Positions 11,708 through 30,225 of a stretch of DNA of 64,000 nucleotides are shown piece after piece. Below the pieces are notes generated by a model. The model was given only the letters and a program-made list of their open reading frames with translations. It did not search any database and was not told the origin of the DNA. This DNA comes from Yamagishiella unicocca (Eukaryota; Chlorophyta; Chlorophyceae; Chlamydomonadales; Volvocaceae). Position 1 is the stretch's first letter, and each line of letters opens with the position of its first letter. The stretch spans positions 124,001 through 188,000 of the forward strand of contig BDSL01000141.1 of the NCBI GenBank assembly GCA_003116995.1. The letters are read 5' to 3'. Made by a program: the position numbers and the translations under genes.

Positions 11708-14195
11708 GGCCTCTTTTCCAGCAACGGCTGCAAGCACTATATGATATGTCCTGTCACCGCTAGGATCAGGCAAGAAAGTGGCAGCTTCTGTCAGCCTTGT
11801 GTCGGGAAGGAGCCATGGGCTGGAATGAATTGTGCATAATCGGTTATCTCTAAGATGTGTTACATATCACGGCTCCAGGACCTTGAAGAACCTCGAAGAG
11901 GCTTCGTAATGCCAAACCGAGGCAGGCCGGTTAGGCAGGTTCACGGCCGTGTCCCTACTTGGGTCTAGCTTAGGTGCAGCATGTACATTGAGGCATTCCG
12001 TGAAAGATGACGCAACGGTTTGGTATGACGGCTGTATGGCCCGCCGATTAATGAGAGACAGCTTGTACGACAGGTAGGGACAGCTCCAACTTTTTTCTCT
12101 CCCTTGCTAGATTGTCTTCGAAGCGCCTCCTAACCGAACGGTTCGCGGGGATATGGACAGGACCAAGGAGGGCCCTACGTCCGTAACATGCTCAAGCTCC
12201 AAGCTATCAACAGCTCCAAAACCTGTGTTACCGCGATCTCTCGTAATGCACAGGCATAGTAACATAACCGATGACGGGCTTGCTTCGTTTGTTCGTCTCG
12301 TTGTAGAGTATGGACTGCAGTACCGCGCTGTGCCAGCGGGCGACTGCGGGTATTTAGCAGCCTTCGGGCTTGGCACAGGGATCCCGGGCGCCGGTGCGCC
12401 GCAGAATGCTACGACAAGACTGGGCACGACCGGACTGCCGTCGTCCTTACTCGCATGCAGCACCTGGCGCGCTCCCAAAGAAGGCACAGTACCCTGGAAC
12501 CGGAAAGCGCAATTCAGCGAGTGCAAACTCAGGAATGCACCATCAAATGAGCCACGCGGGCGACACATGCAGGACGGGGACATGGCCAGCACCGTTCCAC
12601 ACAGCGTCTGCGCCGCCAACATCTCCAGGTGCCGCAGGGAACGCATGGCCCCACACAGCGTGCTGGCGACTCGGGGCCACACAGTCAACCGCCGTTGAAG
12701 GCCAGCAGGCAGCGCACGGCGAGCCCCGCCGTAGCAAGGGCGGGGACATTATAACCGCCTAAGGCTCGCGTAAAGCGGCGGTTAGGTACAAGCCATGTAG
12801 TGACAGGATCACAGGAACGGCGTTCGTTGCTCTCAGCGCGTTAGGGCAAACGCTTTGATTACGTAAGAATTTTGCGGCTCTGCAAGTCCTATGCGCCGGC
12901 GCATGTGACGAACATGACATAAGCAGGCTCCGTCCTGCTCAGCAACGTCCCTTCAGGCCCATGGGTCGCACTGAGTTGCATATTGGTTAAAAGCTGCCGT
13001 AAGCTGCTTTCGAAACATTGTGCTAAAGGATTTTCAGCTGGCTAAAACCAACATCCCCTTGTCCGTAACGGAGAACTGATACGCGATAGTGGTCACTGAC
13101 AACTTGTAAGGCCCACACAAAGGCTCATGCAATCATATACTGACGTACTGGGCAGATAAGCTGTCAATTGACGAGTTAAGGGAGACCTAGAGGTATTTCG
13201 GGCCGGGCAGGCGTACGGCGCGCTCCTCTTCGTGGTACTCGCATTCGCAGCATTCCCTGTCCTATGTACTGCTGCAGGATGCGGGCATGCTAGGCAGATA
13301 ATCTGCCAGTTGATGAGTAAGGGAGATGTGAGGTGTTTCGGGGCAGGTGTACGACGTGCTCACCTTCGTGATACTCGCATTCTACCATCTCACATGATAC
13401 TCGTGTAGCTTATATATGTCTTAGGTAAAGGCAGTTTAAGTTGCGTCAGAATTGTCTCGTTTTTGCGATACGGCAGCGAGACAGCTTTTAAGGTCTTGCC
13501 CCCATTTTAACCCGCAGCGATCTGCTGATCACCTCAAATCGGTCGTGTACTCGTCAGGGAAGGGCCAGTCAACCGTTCTATCCGACGCATTTCATTCTAG
13601 CGTGACCCTAGATAAAGGATCTCTCGGGCGCTTCTGTAAACCGGTATCCTGTTCATGGGTAGTAGTATATGATGCCGGAAGATTAGCGCTGATGGAGTGT
13701 AGTGGCCGAATTGTGATGTGGCGGCAGGGGCCACGTCCATGGGTCGCAGCGGTCGCCAGTAGTAAATCGCCTTGGAGGGCAATCTGTCGGGAACAAGGAC
13801 TGACGCGACGACGAAGCTCCAATCGTTTTTTCACGGTGTTACGGGCGCTCAGCTGCGGAGACCAGCGGGCTGAGTTGCCGCATTTCGAAGCGATGACAGT
13901 AAGTGCTGGTGACGGCAAATTCGATTATATGTGCGCATTCCTGACGGCAAATCGCCGAATGCTCGGCGTATGTGTCAGGCACGCCGAGCAAATACACATT
14001 CACGCTACCCGTAGTGCACACGAGGAGAAGCGGCTCCGTAATCATCAGTTTTGCGTGTCTCGACTGCTGCGACGCGGGGTTGGACCCCGGGTACGGTATA
14101 GGAGTCAGGGCATCGTCACATTTCCGTTTGGCGCAGACCCAACGAGTCCTTAAGGCTCCAGGGCCGCGCAGGATGCCGTTAGCACACCCGCCCAC
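11708..14195. other. Divergent intergenic region with a duplicated segment
   Basis: This region lies between the 5' ends of the CNRIP1-like gene (-) and the two-TM protein gene (+). A 193-codon open frame on the minus strand (12688-12107) and a 233-codon frame on the plus strand (13452-14153) are present, but codon choice is mixed and neither resembles a known protein, so neither is called. A degenerate tandem duplication sits at 13150-13382. Confidence 0.5.
13150..13382. repeat. Degenerate tandem duplication, period about 140 bp
   Basis: Copy 1 (13150-13246) and copy 2 (13293-13382) share GGCAGATAA, then AAGGGAGA, GTATTTCGGG or GTGTTTCGGG, a GCAGG-GTACG block, and end with a shared TACTCGCATTC. 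They differ by scattered substitutions and small indels, so the duplication is old. Confidence 0.75.
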
Positions 14196-15444
14196 ATGCC
14201 GCCGTGCCCCACCCCCTGTTTCGAGAAGGCAAACGATACAGGCCTGCTTCTTCCCCCGAGCCACCAGGAGGTGACCGGTAGCGCGACATCGGGTCCGTCT
14301 GCCGCCGCAGCCGCGGCCGCCGCCGTGAGTGCGGCTCACGCGATGGCGGCGGAGTCCGACGACTCGGGCGTGCTGGTATCGCTGTACTCGTCGTTTGAGG
14401 AGATGGGCGTGTTGTCTTCTTCAAGCATGGACAGCGACGCGGAGACGTGCACGCTGGTGGCTGACCCCACGGGGGACGTCCAGGTGGGGCCGCCACGTAC
14501 GCACGGAGGTGGCCCGTCACGTGCACTCTTGGCAGGTTTCAGTGCCACTAGCTTACGGCACGTGCCGAGGATGAGGCCATTTCCCACGAGAGGGCCGGGG
14601 TGGTGCGAAGGGTGCCGCACCAGGCACCGCACACGGGTCGTCGCTGGTCGCAGATTCAAACACACTAAACCGCCTTGTTCCTCTCCCACCCGGGAACGGA
14701 GCCCCCTCTGAGGTCACGCATTCCTTGCATCTTGCATGCATGCGTGACTAACGTCGCAGCGGGTAGAGTTGGGGACTCGCGGGTTGTACGACGTGCCTGC
14801 CACGTGCGGCTACACACTGCCGTACTGAGTGTGCTGCCGCGGTCCCCCGCCTGCCCCTCCCTTGCCCGCAGCTGCTGTGCGACTCCGACCCGACCCACCC
14901 CATCTCCCTCGCCGAGAAGGCCGCGCTCCGTCCCATCGTGCCCACGACCTTGCTGCAAGACATCGAGGCCAAGCTGGAGGCCGACCTGGTGACCCTGGTC
15001 GCGACCATCCTCTTCGCAGTGGGCTTCATCAGCCTAGGTGGGCAGGGAGGGAGGGGACGCATACACCGCGGGCAGCTGTGCACTGTCGGACCGGCATGGA
15101 TGGACCGTGCAAAGGAAGGATGATGTTGGTGGGCGGTGGGATTCGCCGGGCCGGCACGTGCCTTGGCCTCACCTCTCCACGTTCGACTTGCCGTCCGTTT
15201 GCCCACGCAAACCCGCTGCGTTCGTTTGCCCACGTAACGCCACCCGGCGCCGCGCTGCCCGCTTTCATCTGACGCCCTGCCCTGCTCTCATTTCGCCCCA
15301 GAGTTCGGCGTCGACGCCCTCATCGACACCTACTTCGGGGACTCCCCCATGTCAGACATAGCGTGCGCCACCCTGGGCCTGATGGTGGTGTTTGGGGCGC
15401 GTCTGAGCAATGTGCCCATAATGCGCCTGGACAAGTGGCGATAA
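14196..15444 (+). CDS. Small two-TM membrane protein of unknown function
   Basis: Three exons: 14196-14483, 14872-15037 and 15302-15444; phases close exactly and give 198 residues ending in DKWR. The first exon is a soluble, Ala- and Ser/Asp-rich N-terminus with a poly-Ala run (residues about 37-46) and an acidic ESDDSG patch. Exon 2 starts LLCDSDPTHPISLAEKAALR and ends in a hydrophobic helix LVTLVATILFAVGFISL; exon 3 carries a second helix IACATLGLMVVFGARL. I do not recognise the family. The N-terminus could hide a targeting peptide but has no clear cleavage pattern. A TGTAA signal occurs only about 1.2 kb downstream (16666), within the dispersed element. Confidence 0.75.
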
Positions 15445-16535
15445 CGCGGGGAGATGAAAAGGACGAGCGGAAGAGAGGACACGGGAAAGAGAGAGAAGTA
15501 CAGTCATCACGTAGTTGGCCGTATTGTATTATACACTCTTCTTGATGCTGATAACCATAGTAGCATGTGAGAGGGCCGGGATGGCCGAGGACGTGAAGAA
15601 AGCATCGGGTTGGTGTGAACACGGCAAAATCAGCCGAGGCGGAGGAGGGACGATACTGGCTCAAGAGCTGGGAGGGCGCTTTGCAGGGCGCTGGCCCTCA
15701 CGCCCTTCGTGATGTTTCGTCGGCCGCGGTTTTTCCTGTTGCGGTCTTTGTGGACGCCCGCGGCAATAAATTATGCCGCACCTCAAAACTGGCGTTGCTT
15801 CTTATTATGCCCGCTTATATAGTGCAGCGGCAGCCTGGCTAAAGGTAGCACCAGCTGTGACACGGGGGCTCCTGGTGCTCTACAATGGCTCCTGGCGAAT
15901 TACACACGATATGCAGGGACGTATTTTTGCTGTTGCTTATGTTGCGTTAGAGCCGACGTGTGGCGGTTGCGGTATGATTGTGTTGGCGCTGACGTGTGGG
16001 GTGAGTAGGACTGGCGATTGCGCCTGGGTTCCAAGTGTTCAAGGGGGCTTTGAGTTGGTCGCGGTGACACCAGGGACTGCAGGTTTTCACACTACGGGTT
16101 GAAACTGATCTCCGTCCTGTCGTACCGCCCAAGGAGGTCCGGACGTCATTCGCTTGTCCCTACGTGTCACGGTACGCAGCTTTCACTGCAGAAACGTGTC
16201 GCCGCAAGTCCACGCATTCGCCACAGCATTTGCGCGGTACTGAGGCGACGGGGTGGGTTGCATGACGGACGCGGTGGGACTTGGCGGGACCGTGGCCAGC
16301 GTTGGGGACCCTTTGCGGCGGTACGTCAGGAGGGGGGATCGAAGCTCTCAAGCAGCTAGCAGGCACAGGCACGCTCCGCGTGTGCTGTGGGCAAGATAAT
16401 GGCAGAAGTATGGTGTCTAGTGCAGGTGTATACAAGGTAATTCTGTCGTAAAACTGTCGAAATGATGGATGGAAGGATGCAGTGCCTGTGCGGTCAATCG
16501 CTGGAATGGAGATTAAGTCCCACCAAGTAGGTAGT

Positions 16536-16583
16536 CGTAACTGGTACAGTGGGCCCCAGACCGTAGGTGATGCAGGTGAGGCC
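16536..16583 (-). repeat. Dispersed convergent-intergenic element, partial copy C
   Basis: On the plus strand it reads CGTAACTGGTACAGTGGGCC then CCAGACCGTAGGTGATGCAG. It is a diverged partial copy lying about 100 bp from the fuller copy at 16661-16733 and in the same orientation. Confidence 0.6.
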
Positions 16584-16660
16584 ACTCTACACTAGACAGC
16601 AGAGGGGCATTGCTTCAGGTTTATAGATGTCGAAAGCGAGGCAATCGTTTCACGAGGCGT

Positions 16661-16733
16661 GTTGTTGTAATACTTGTTACAATGGGCCCCAGACCAAAAG
16701 GCAGGACCACCGGACACATCGCCGGACACTGAA
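16661..16733 (-). repeat. Dispersed convergent-intergenic element, copy B
   Basis: In reverse complement it matches copy A (9084-9163): TTCAGTGTC-GGCGATG, CCG-TGGT-CT, TTTTGGTCTGGGGCCCATTG and then TGTAAC...TTACAACAACA. TGTAA on the plus strand is at 16666-16670 and TTACA (TGTAA on minus) at 16677-16681, so it can serve both converging genes; the minus-strand signal is about 480 nt past the stop at 17162. Confidence 0.75.
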
Positions 16734-17161
16734 GGGAGCGAGACAGGTGTATGGGTGAATTCACAGGGCCCACGGCATGTGGCGTCCCCCCACCAGCACC
16801 AGTACTCAAACCTCCCCATCAATGCTCAGTTTGTCCTGAACCTGACACGCACCGCCAATGGCGCATCTTAATCCCGCCGAGTCGTATGGTTGCGCACGCC
16901 TGCGTCCCTCAGATACTGGCGACCCCAATACGGGCCGCTCCCTTAGTACGAAACAAGGTGCCCAGTAGGCCTGCTCTGGCTTCGGAGCCCCCTCCTCCAT
17001 CACCAGGCCACCATATGTACCCTGGAGTGTGCGCGTGTAGGCAAAACGGTATCGCCCCCCTACCTGGCCGCCATACCCCCATACAACATGCCGGGACTAC
17101 GCGGGGATTACACATGCACATTCCTAACGCTAGGGTCCGGGTCCGAAATGAATACACCTAT

Positions 17162-20138
17162 CTACTCGTCGCCCTCATCGTCGAAGGCAGCCTTCGAAGT
17201 TTCCAGCGCGTACTCGAGCTTCCTTTGCAGCTGCGCCAACTTTTCTTTCCGCTTCTTCAGCTCGAACACGGCTAATTGCACGGGGATGTCCTGCGCGGCG
17301 AGGGATATGCCGGCAGCGTAACAACAATACACGACTATCAGACGAAGTGCGAGCTGAGCGCAGCAAAAACTGCCACGCAGTCACCACGCAGTCACGGTTC
17401 GACGAATGAATGCTTCCTCTCCTGTCGTTGTAATGCGACACCTTCACCGCGCAACCGCGCCCAACAACCCCCACAACCACCCGCACCTGTCACCCCACCC
17501 ACTCCCAAGTCTCCCATCCCCGATGCACCCTCTGCTGGACACCCGCACCCCAGTCCTCACCCCAACCCACCCCCTCCGCCCCCCCTCCACTCGCCTGGTT
17601 GGTCAACCCCTGCACCTCCTTGAGCGACCGCACTTGCGCCGCCTGCTCCGAAACCGCCGCCTCCGCCGCCTGCATCTCCTCCGGCGACGGGATGGCCGGC
17701 TCCGCCGCCTCGGGCTCCGGCTCCGCCTCCTGCTGCTGCGAAGCGATCTCCACAATCGTGCCGTCCTGCCGCCCGTACCGGTAGAACACCGCCGCCTGGC
17801 CCACCTTGTTCCCTGGGGGAAACAGCAGCAGTATGACAGCAACACAGCAGGCGACCTCCTCGTCGAGGGGTCCACAACAAGTGCCGGACGACCACCAATA
17901 CAGAACCCCCGCGTTCCGCCACCCTGACACTTTCCTCACCCCTTCCACCCACCCACCGCCTGCAACCCAGGATACGCCCGACGCGCAGCCCTGTCACGCC
18001 CGACGCACCTTGGCGGTCCAATATGTTGAAGAGGGTGCAGTCTATGAGCTTGAACTGCCGGCCTTTCAGGGAGACCCGCCAGGCTTCGAGTCCCGTCACA
18101 ACGCCCGAAGTCGCCGCCTTATCCAGCAACCCGTTGCGCGCCTGGCAGGTGGGGCGAGCAGATGGGGCCAGCACCACCGGAAAGCGGACAAGCATCGGCA
18201 GACGGGGGCCGGGTTGTGGCCCGAGGACCACCTCACGGGTCAGGCGAGAGGGCCAAGCGAGCCGCAGCTACTGTGAACCACGCGGCTGCGACCCCTGGGT
18301 CGTGTCAACGAGGCTCAACGAGGCAAGAGCCGGGGGGCGGTCCGGCGACCGCGTGTGCTCTCCTCATGGAAGTTTGCTGCGCGAATAACGGTGCGGTGGA
18401 AGTAGCGACCGCGTACCCGGAGGAGTTGGCCGCCTTGGCTGCGGCGCCGGACGGCCGGAGGTGCCAGCCAGGGGGAGGGCAATGAGCGGGGCCCCCGACA
18501 GCCCTCTCGGCCTCTTCCCGCGGTTCACTGGCCGCCGACATCCGCGCGCTCCCATCCCCCAGCCAAGCGCTTGGTCGCAGCCACGACTCGGTGCCCTGGC
18601 CGCAGCCACGCCGCGCCAACCCCGCACTCCCGCTCCCCGGCCCGCCCCACAACACCATCCCGCCCAACACAAAAGCGGCGAGACGTCTTCCCGTCCACTC
18701 AACACACGCGCGCGGCACCTTTTGCGCGTCGGGTTCGTCCACTGCCGACTTGCGAGAAGGCATCTTTAGGAACTCCTCCCAGCTGGCCTCGAACAGCGAC
18801 AGGGCCGCACTGAGGGCGAGCGGGCGGGTACCAGCGGCCGCCGGAGGCGGGGGAGGGGGTGGGGGGTGGAGGGCCACGGGTTACGGCGAGTTGACCCAGC
18901 GCGGTTCTAGCCGATGGGTTGGAACGGGTTTGGCACGTTACGTCAGCACCGTGGGTTAGTACGTCAAGGCAAGGTCTCCAGCCCTCTGAGCGATAAGGCC
19001 ACAGGACGTGCGGTGCAGGAGGGCCAGTGCCCCCCTGCCCGAACACGCGCACCGGTTTCCGTAGGTGAAGATGGGGTCCGTAACTCCCGGCTGCAAGACG
19101 TGGCGGGGCGGGCATTCGCAGGGTGGGGATCAGCGCGGTAAGGGTGTCTGCCGGTGGGTAGGGAACGCCACAGAGGCGGAGGCGAGGGGGATTGTGGTTG
19201 CATGAGCGTTAGCGGGAGGGTCGAGTGCACTGGTACACATCCCCCGACGCGACCCCACCATTGGCTGCAGGGACGGCATCCTCCAAGCCGAATTGCATGC
19301 CCCACCCATACATGCCCGGACGCTCGTTACCCAGCAAACTGAACGCCGTCCCATCACGCCTAACCGGTATGCCCTCCTTCCTTCTTGCCTGGAAGCGGTT
19401 GTGCGCCAGCAGCGCGAATGGCGCGCGGTAGAGCGCGGACGGTAGCTTATCGAACTCCACCCCCTCAACCAAGAACCTGGGGAGCGGGAGGACAGAGCGG
19501 GGCGCGGTTGGGGCGCCGGGCAGCGGGATAGATGGCACTCAGCATGTAGACGGAAATGACGATGGTATGCTTGGCGAGGTGGAGCGCTGCGCTGCTGGTT
19601 TGGGGGCACATACACACAGGCAGCAGCTCAGCGGCCCGCCAGCCGCAATACCGCAACTGACACCCATGAATGAAATTTCATCGGAGCGCTGCGCCCTCAA
19701 GGAACTTCAACCCGACAACTCATCACGACGCGTGCAGGCGGACGGGGGGCAGCAATCTGCTTGCAGCTACTGCGCTATCCAGCAACGTACGACCCACACG
19801 CATGCGCGACACGCTATGCCGCCTTTCACCCTGCCTCACTTTTTTGTCAGGCGCCAGTATGAGTCGCATATTTGGAACGCCAGCATCCGAGATTCGGGAG
19901 TGTCGTACTGGGACGGCTCCGCAGGCGAGGTCCCCGAAACCCCCGCCGCCTTCTTCTTAAGCAAGTCGGCCAGTGCGCTCTTTTTGGGACCCTTCTTGTC
20001 GCCGCCCTTCTTATCGCCGCCTTTCTTGGCGGCTCGTACCACCACCGCTGGCGACCGCCTGGCTGTACATGGCGGCACCCATCTAGGCGCACCGCAAGCG
20101 GTGACGCCTGATCTGTGGCTGATTGTGTTCAGGCGCAT
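17162..20138 (-). CDS. Predicted chloroplast-targeted protein of unknown function with WHEP-like C-terminal hairpin
   Basis: Six exons: 20138-19840, 19476-19237, 18809-18719, 18141-18009, 17812-17595 and 17290-17162; phases close and give 369 residues. The N-terminus is rich in Arg/Ser/Ala without acids up to VVVRAAKKGG, typical of a transit peptide, followed by KKGGDKKG repeats. The middle has a conserved-looking segment (FLVEGVEFDKLPSALYRAPF). The C-terminus is an acidic/Ala-rich spacer and then VRSLKEVQGLTNQ joined to VQLAVFELKKRKEKLAQLQ, which resembles a WHEP-type helix-turn-helix. The last intron has a GC donor (CAG/GCGAGT); a GT donor at 17615 would also keep frame but shortens the hairpin. 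A small extra exon near 18390-18440 cannot be excluded. I do not recognise the protein. Confidence 0.65.
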
Positions 20139-21406
20139 GTGGGTGGCAGTGTGTGGCCGCGTCCGATTGTCCGAAAGCGAATACCCGATTGAGCTCGCAG
20201 CCCTTTATATGACACTCCAATAAAAAATATTACCGTAGCGGATAAAAGTAGAGTTTTGACTTTACAGTTGGATTATCGGAGACTTATTGTACGGCCTTCC
20301 GTCAAAGTATTCTATCGCACCTCCGCACTGGACCAGCGCTATGGCGTAATACCACATTGCACACATTGCAAGCCATGGACTATGCATTTTGAGCGATTTC
20401 GTGGGCAATTCCTCTTCTCCCAAGGATAAGGCCGTTGACCAAGCTTTCGTATGTTGAACCGCGAGCCGGTATGTCCCATCCTGTCAGGGCCGCTAGCGCA
20501 CTGGATAACGCGGCCTCGCGCAAGATACCGGCATATGAAGTAGTGCATGGGCTAGGGCCTTCGGGGTCAGCGTAGTAGCCGCCTTGAGTGTGGCAGATGG
20601 GGGCCATACGCAGGACCTGTACCACCCGTGCCTGTGCCCTGCAGGTCTATTTCCCCCTTTCACAACTGAGGCTAGGGCTGGTCCCTTGGGCACCTCCAAC
20701 AGGCGTCGATGCGTTCTGTATGGAAAGGCACGCAAGGCTTCGTAAGGGCACGGACGGGTACCGCAACCCAGACTCCAAGCAATCTAGGTTCCATCTCAGC
20801 CGAAGCACCGTATGTTTCCTGATAAAGGCAATACCCACATCTCCACCCTCGTGACATGCATCGGCAACTATACGCTAGTGGCACGTGTGCGAGCGGCGTG
20901 TCGTAGAACAAAGCAGGTTGTACGGTATCTGACAAAAGATGGGTTCCCAGTCAGATGCCACATATTGCGGCTTGGTAGCTAGGGGTTTAGCAAAGGAGTT
21001 TCGTAGCATTGACTCCTGCGGGGTGGTTGTTGCCGTTCGGACGCTTTTTTGTTGTACGGTCTCGACGCGCCTTCCCACGAATTAGGAATTACATCCTTGG
21101 TTCATTCAGTTATAAACACGGGATCAACGGCGTGCATTGACCAACTTTACTCCTGTATCTGAAGACGCTTGGCTGTTTTGCTCAAAACTCACTTCGAGTT
21201 GGTGCAACTGCGCCCCATTCCTGTAGCTATGTGACAATCACGCAAGGTGTAAATAGCGGTTTATGAAATCACATTAGCTGACAAGTCCAACTTCTAGTCG
21301 ATGGCCCCCTTGCACATGCCAGGTCCTCGCTGAATCTTCAGGGACGCTTCATCCAACGTCTTAATGTTGGATCATTTCCAGAAGCGCTTTTGATCATCAA
21401 CCGACC
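20139..21406. other. Divergent intergenic region, no supported gene
   Basis: This region separates the 5' ends of the chloroplast-targeted protein gene (-) and the C2HC gene (+). It is AT-richer than the flanks and open frames are short and without splice-site or codon support. Nothing specific was recognised. Confidence 0.6.
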
Positions 21407-28395
<6,989 letters not shown>

Positions 28396-30049
28396 GGACC
28401 GGGGCCGCGGAGTCCACAGCGCAGCGCTGCGCAGCTCGCTACTGCCAGCAGGCGGCAGTAGCGCCCCCTGCATCACCGTACCAGCTGCGTGCAGCTGCAG
28501 CCCAGGCCCCCTCCTGATGCCGGGGAGGGTTCCACACCTTCACACGCTCCGTGCGCTGGGGACGCGGGCGCCGGAAGCGGCGGCCCGGCAGCCCGGAAAC
28601 AGTTGCGCATTGGGACTGCGCATTGGGACGCCCCGTTGCTGCTGGTTTCGGGGCTGACGCCGCAGCCGTTTGCAGGGCATGGCCATGAGCCATGAAGAAG
28701 TGCGTTTCGCGCTATAGAAAGGGGAGGGAGGGGCATCGGAGCATTGGGTGACGCCATTTGGTTTGACGGTGCCGAGTTGGTCAAGCGATGCAGCAAGGGG
28801 CCGTTGGCAGGCCTGGCTGCACGGCAGGGAGGGCAGTGGTTGCCGGCACCAGAGGCGGAGGAGCGCCGGCACGACAGGCCCACCTCTTGTTGCCCTCTTG
28901 AGCCGCGCAGCAAGCATGGGCGTCTGAGGCCAGCCGAGGAGGATCCACCAGGGTCTGTAGCCGTACGGCAGGGTCGCGACAGGTGACGTGGCGTGCATTG
29001 TGCGATGCAGGCATGGCGCGAGTTGCTCCGCCTCCCCCCCCTGTGGAGGGGGGCACGCAATCGTGGTGTGTTGCTGTCTGGCTGCACCCCGGGGTGGCGC
29101 CGAGGGGGCGGCGGGGCTGCAGGCGCGGGAGGGGCCATGCATGCAGCGAGCGGGGGAGTGCGGCTGTAGGTCGCTGAGACGAGTCAGGAAGGATGGGTGA
29201 GCATATGCAGGGCTGCTGTGCAAGCAGACACATCAGGTACAGCGTATTTGCTTTTTTGCTGCTCGTTACGAATGGATGACAAACCAACGAATTGCTCAGT
29301 ACCTGTATGAGGGAGTTTGTGGCCTGGACCAGTCCGTGTGACTTGTGAACCACGCGTACAAGGTAGCGCTCGCGCAACCCGTCCATGATTCCTACCGTGA
29401 GGGTCCGTTGCGGCGCCACCCCAGCCTGCTTACTACATAACTACTGTTCCCGAAGGGGATCTTGAAGTTCCCTTTTCTGCGAGGATTTACGTTGCAAAAC
29501 TACACCAGCAACCGGCAGCCGAGAACGTGTCGGCGCCACCCCCATAGCCTCATGACAGCGTGCGCACAAGCACGAAGTGCGGTACCATCAGCAAGGCTAA
29601 TCTGGGCTTTAATTGTGACTTTCCCATCCATAACGTTGTAAATATAACACTCGCAGCACATGTGCCCTTGACGACACCCCTCATCCACACCTGGTAACTT
29701 CCCTGGTCTCTAACAAGACGTCCAACTCAAACGCAAACCCGGGACCGCTGCAAGCCCTTTCTCGTAACTGATCAACCAAGCAGAAGAACCACGCACGCCG
29801 AGGAACAAATCGTGGTGTTAAGTACTCTACGACACCAACGGATTTGGTCAGAAGGGCCCTGCGACCCGACCTGAATCGCGAGGTTCACACCTGTCGTTAC
29901 GCCAACAGCATACAAGCAGAAACGCAAATGCCCTGGCTCCAGAACCAGCGTGCGTGAAACGTCCATGCTGGTGTTCGAGCTTGACACCTGACCTTGAGAG
30001 TTCGGTACTTCACTCTTAATTGCACCATCATTGCATTGTCTCCTAACGT

Positions 30050-30145
30050 GTCATCGTAGCAGTATCTCTTGACTGTGTCGTCATAGCAGTAACTGTCAAC
30101 TTTATCATTAATGCAGTAACTGTTAACTGTCTCATCATGGAACCC
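30050..30145. repeat. Degenerate minisatellite, period about 27 bp
   Basis: Three to four copies of a unit like TCATAGCAGTAACTGTCAAC run directly into the dispersed element at 30131-30172. Confidence 0.7.
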
Positions 30146-30172
30146 GCTGTAACCGTTATAACAACTTACAAC
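30131..30172 (+). repeat. Dispersed convergent-intergenic element, copy D
   Basis: The core GGAACCCGCTGTAACCGTTA then TAACAACTTACAAC matches copy A (9084-9163). TGTAA on the plus strand is at 30148-30152 and TTACA at 30166-30170, the latter only 56 nt past the stop of the converging minus-strand gene. Confidence 0.7.
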
Positions 30173-30225
30173 GTCATCAGCATACCCTGCATCTAAACTT
30201 CCTTACCCTGGGGTCAGTCCTGCTG

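Larger units (their letters stand above)
15445..17161. other. Convergent intergenic region
   Basis: This region between two converging genes holds no supported coding sequence. It contains two copies of the dispersed TGTAAC element, at 16536-16583 (partial) and 16661-16733, both in reverse orientation. Confidence 0.6.
28396..30225. other. Convergent intergenic region with weak minus-strand exon candidates
   Basis: This region lies between the C2HC gene (+) and the unknown 373-residue gene (-). A TGTAA signal for the C2HC transcript is at 29637-29641. On the minus strand an ATG-initiated 32-codon frame (29966-29871, MDVSRTLVLEPGHLRFCLYA...) ends at a CAG/GTCGGG donor, and another stretch (about 29370-29290, MDGLRERYLVRVVHKSHGLV...) ends at CAG/GTACTG. 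I could not join them in phase, so no gene is called. Confidence 0.4.

Noticed and set aside
12107..12688. 193-codon minus-strand open frame beginning near MTVWPRVAS/MRSLRHLEML
   Set aside because: Codon third positions are mixed in its second half, the plus strand is open over the same stretch, no splice partner was found that links it to the CNRIP1-like gene, and the product resembles nothing known.
13452..14153. 233-codon plus-strand open frame
   Set aside because: It does not start at ATG, its codon choice is unlike that of the confirmed exons, and it stops just before the well-supported two-TM gene without a usable splice donor.
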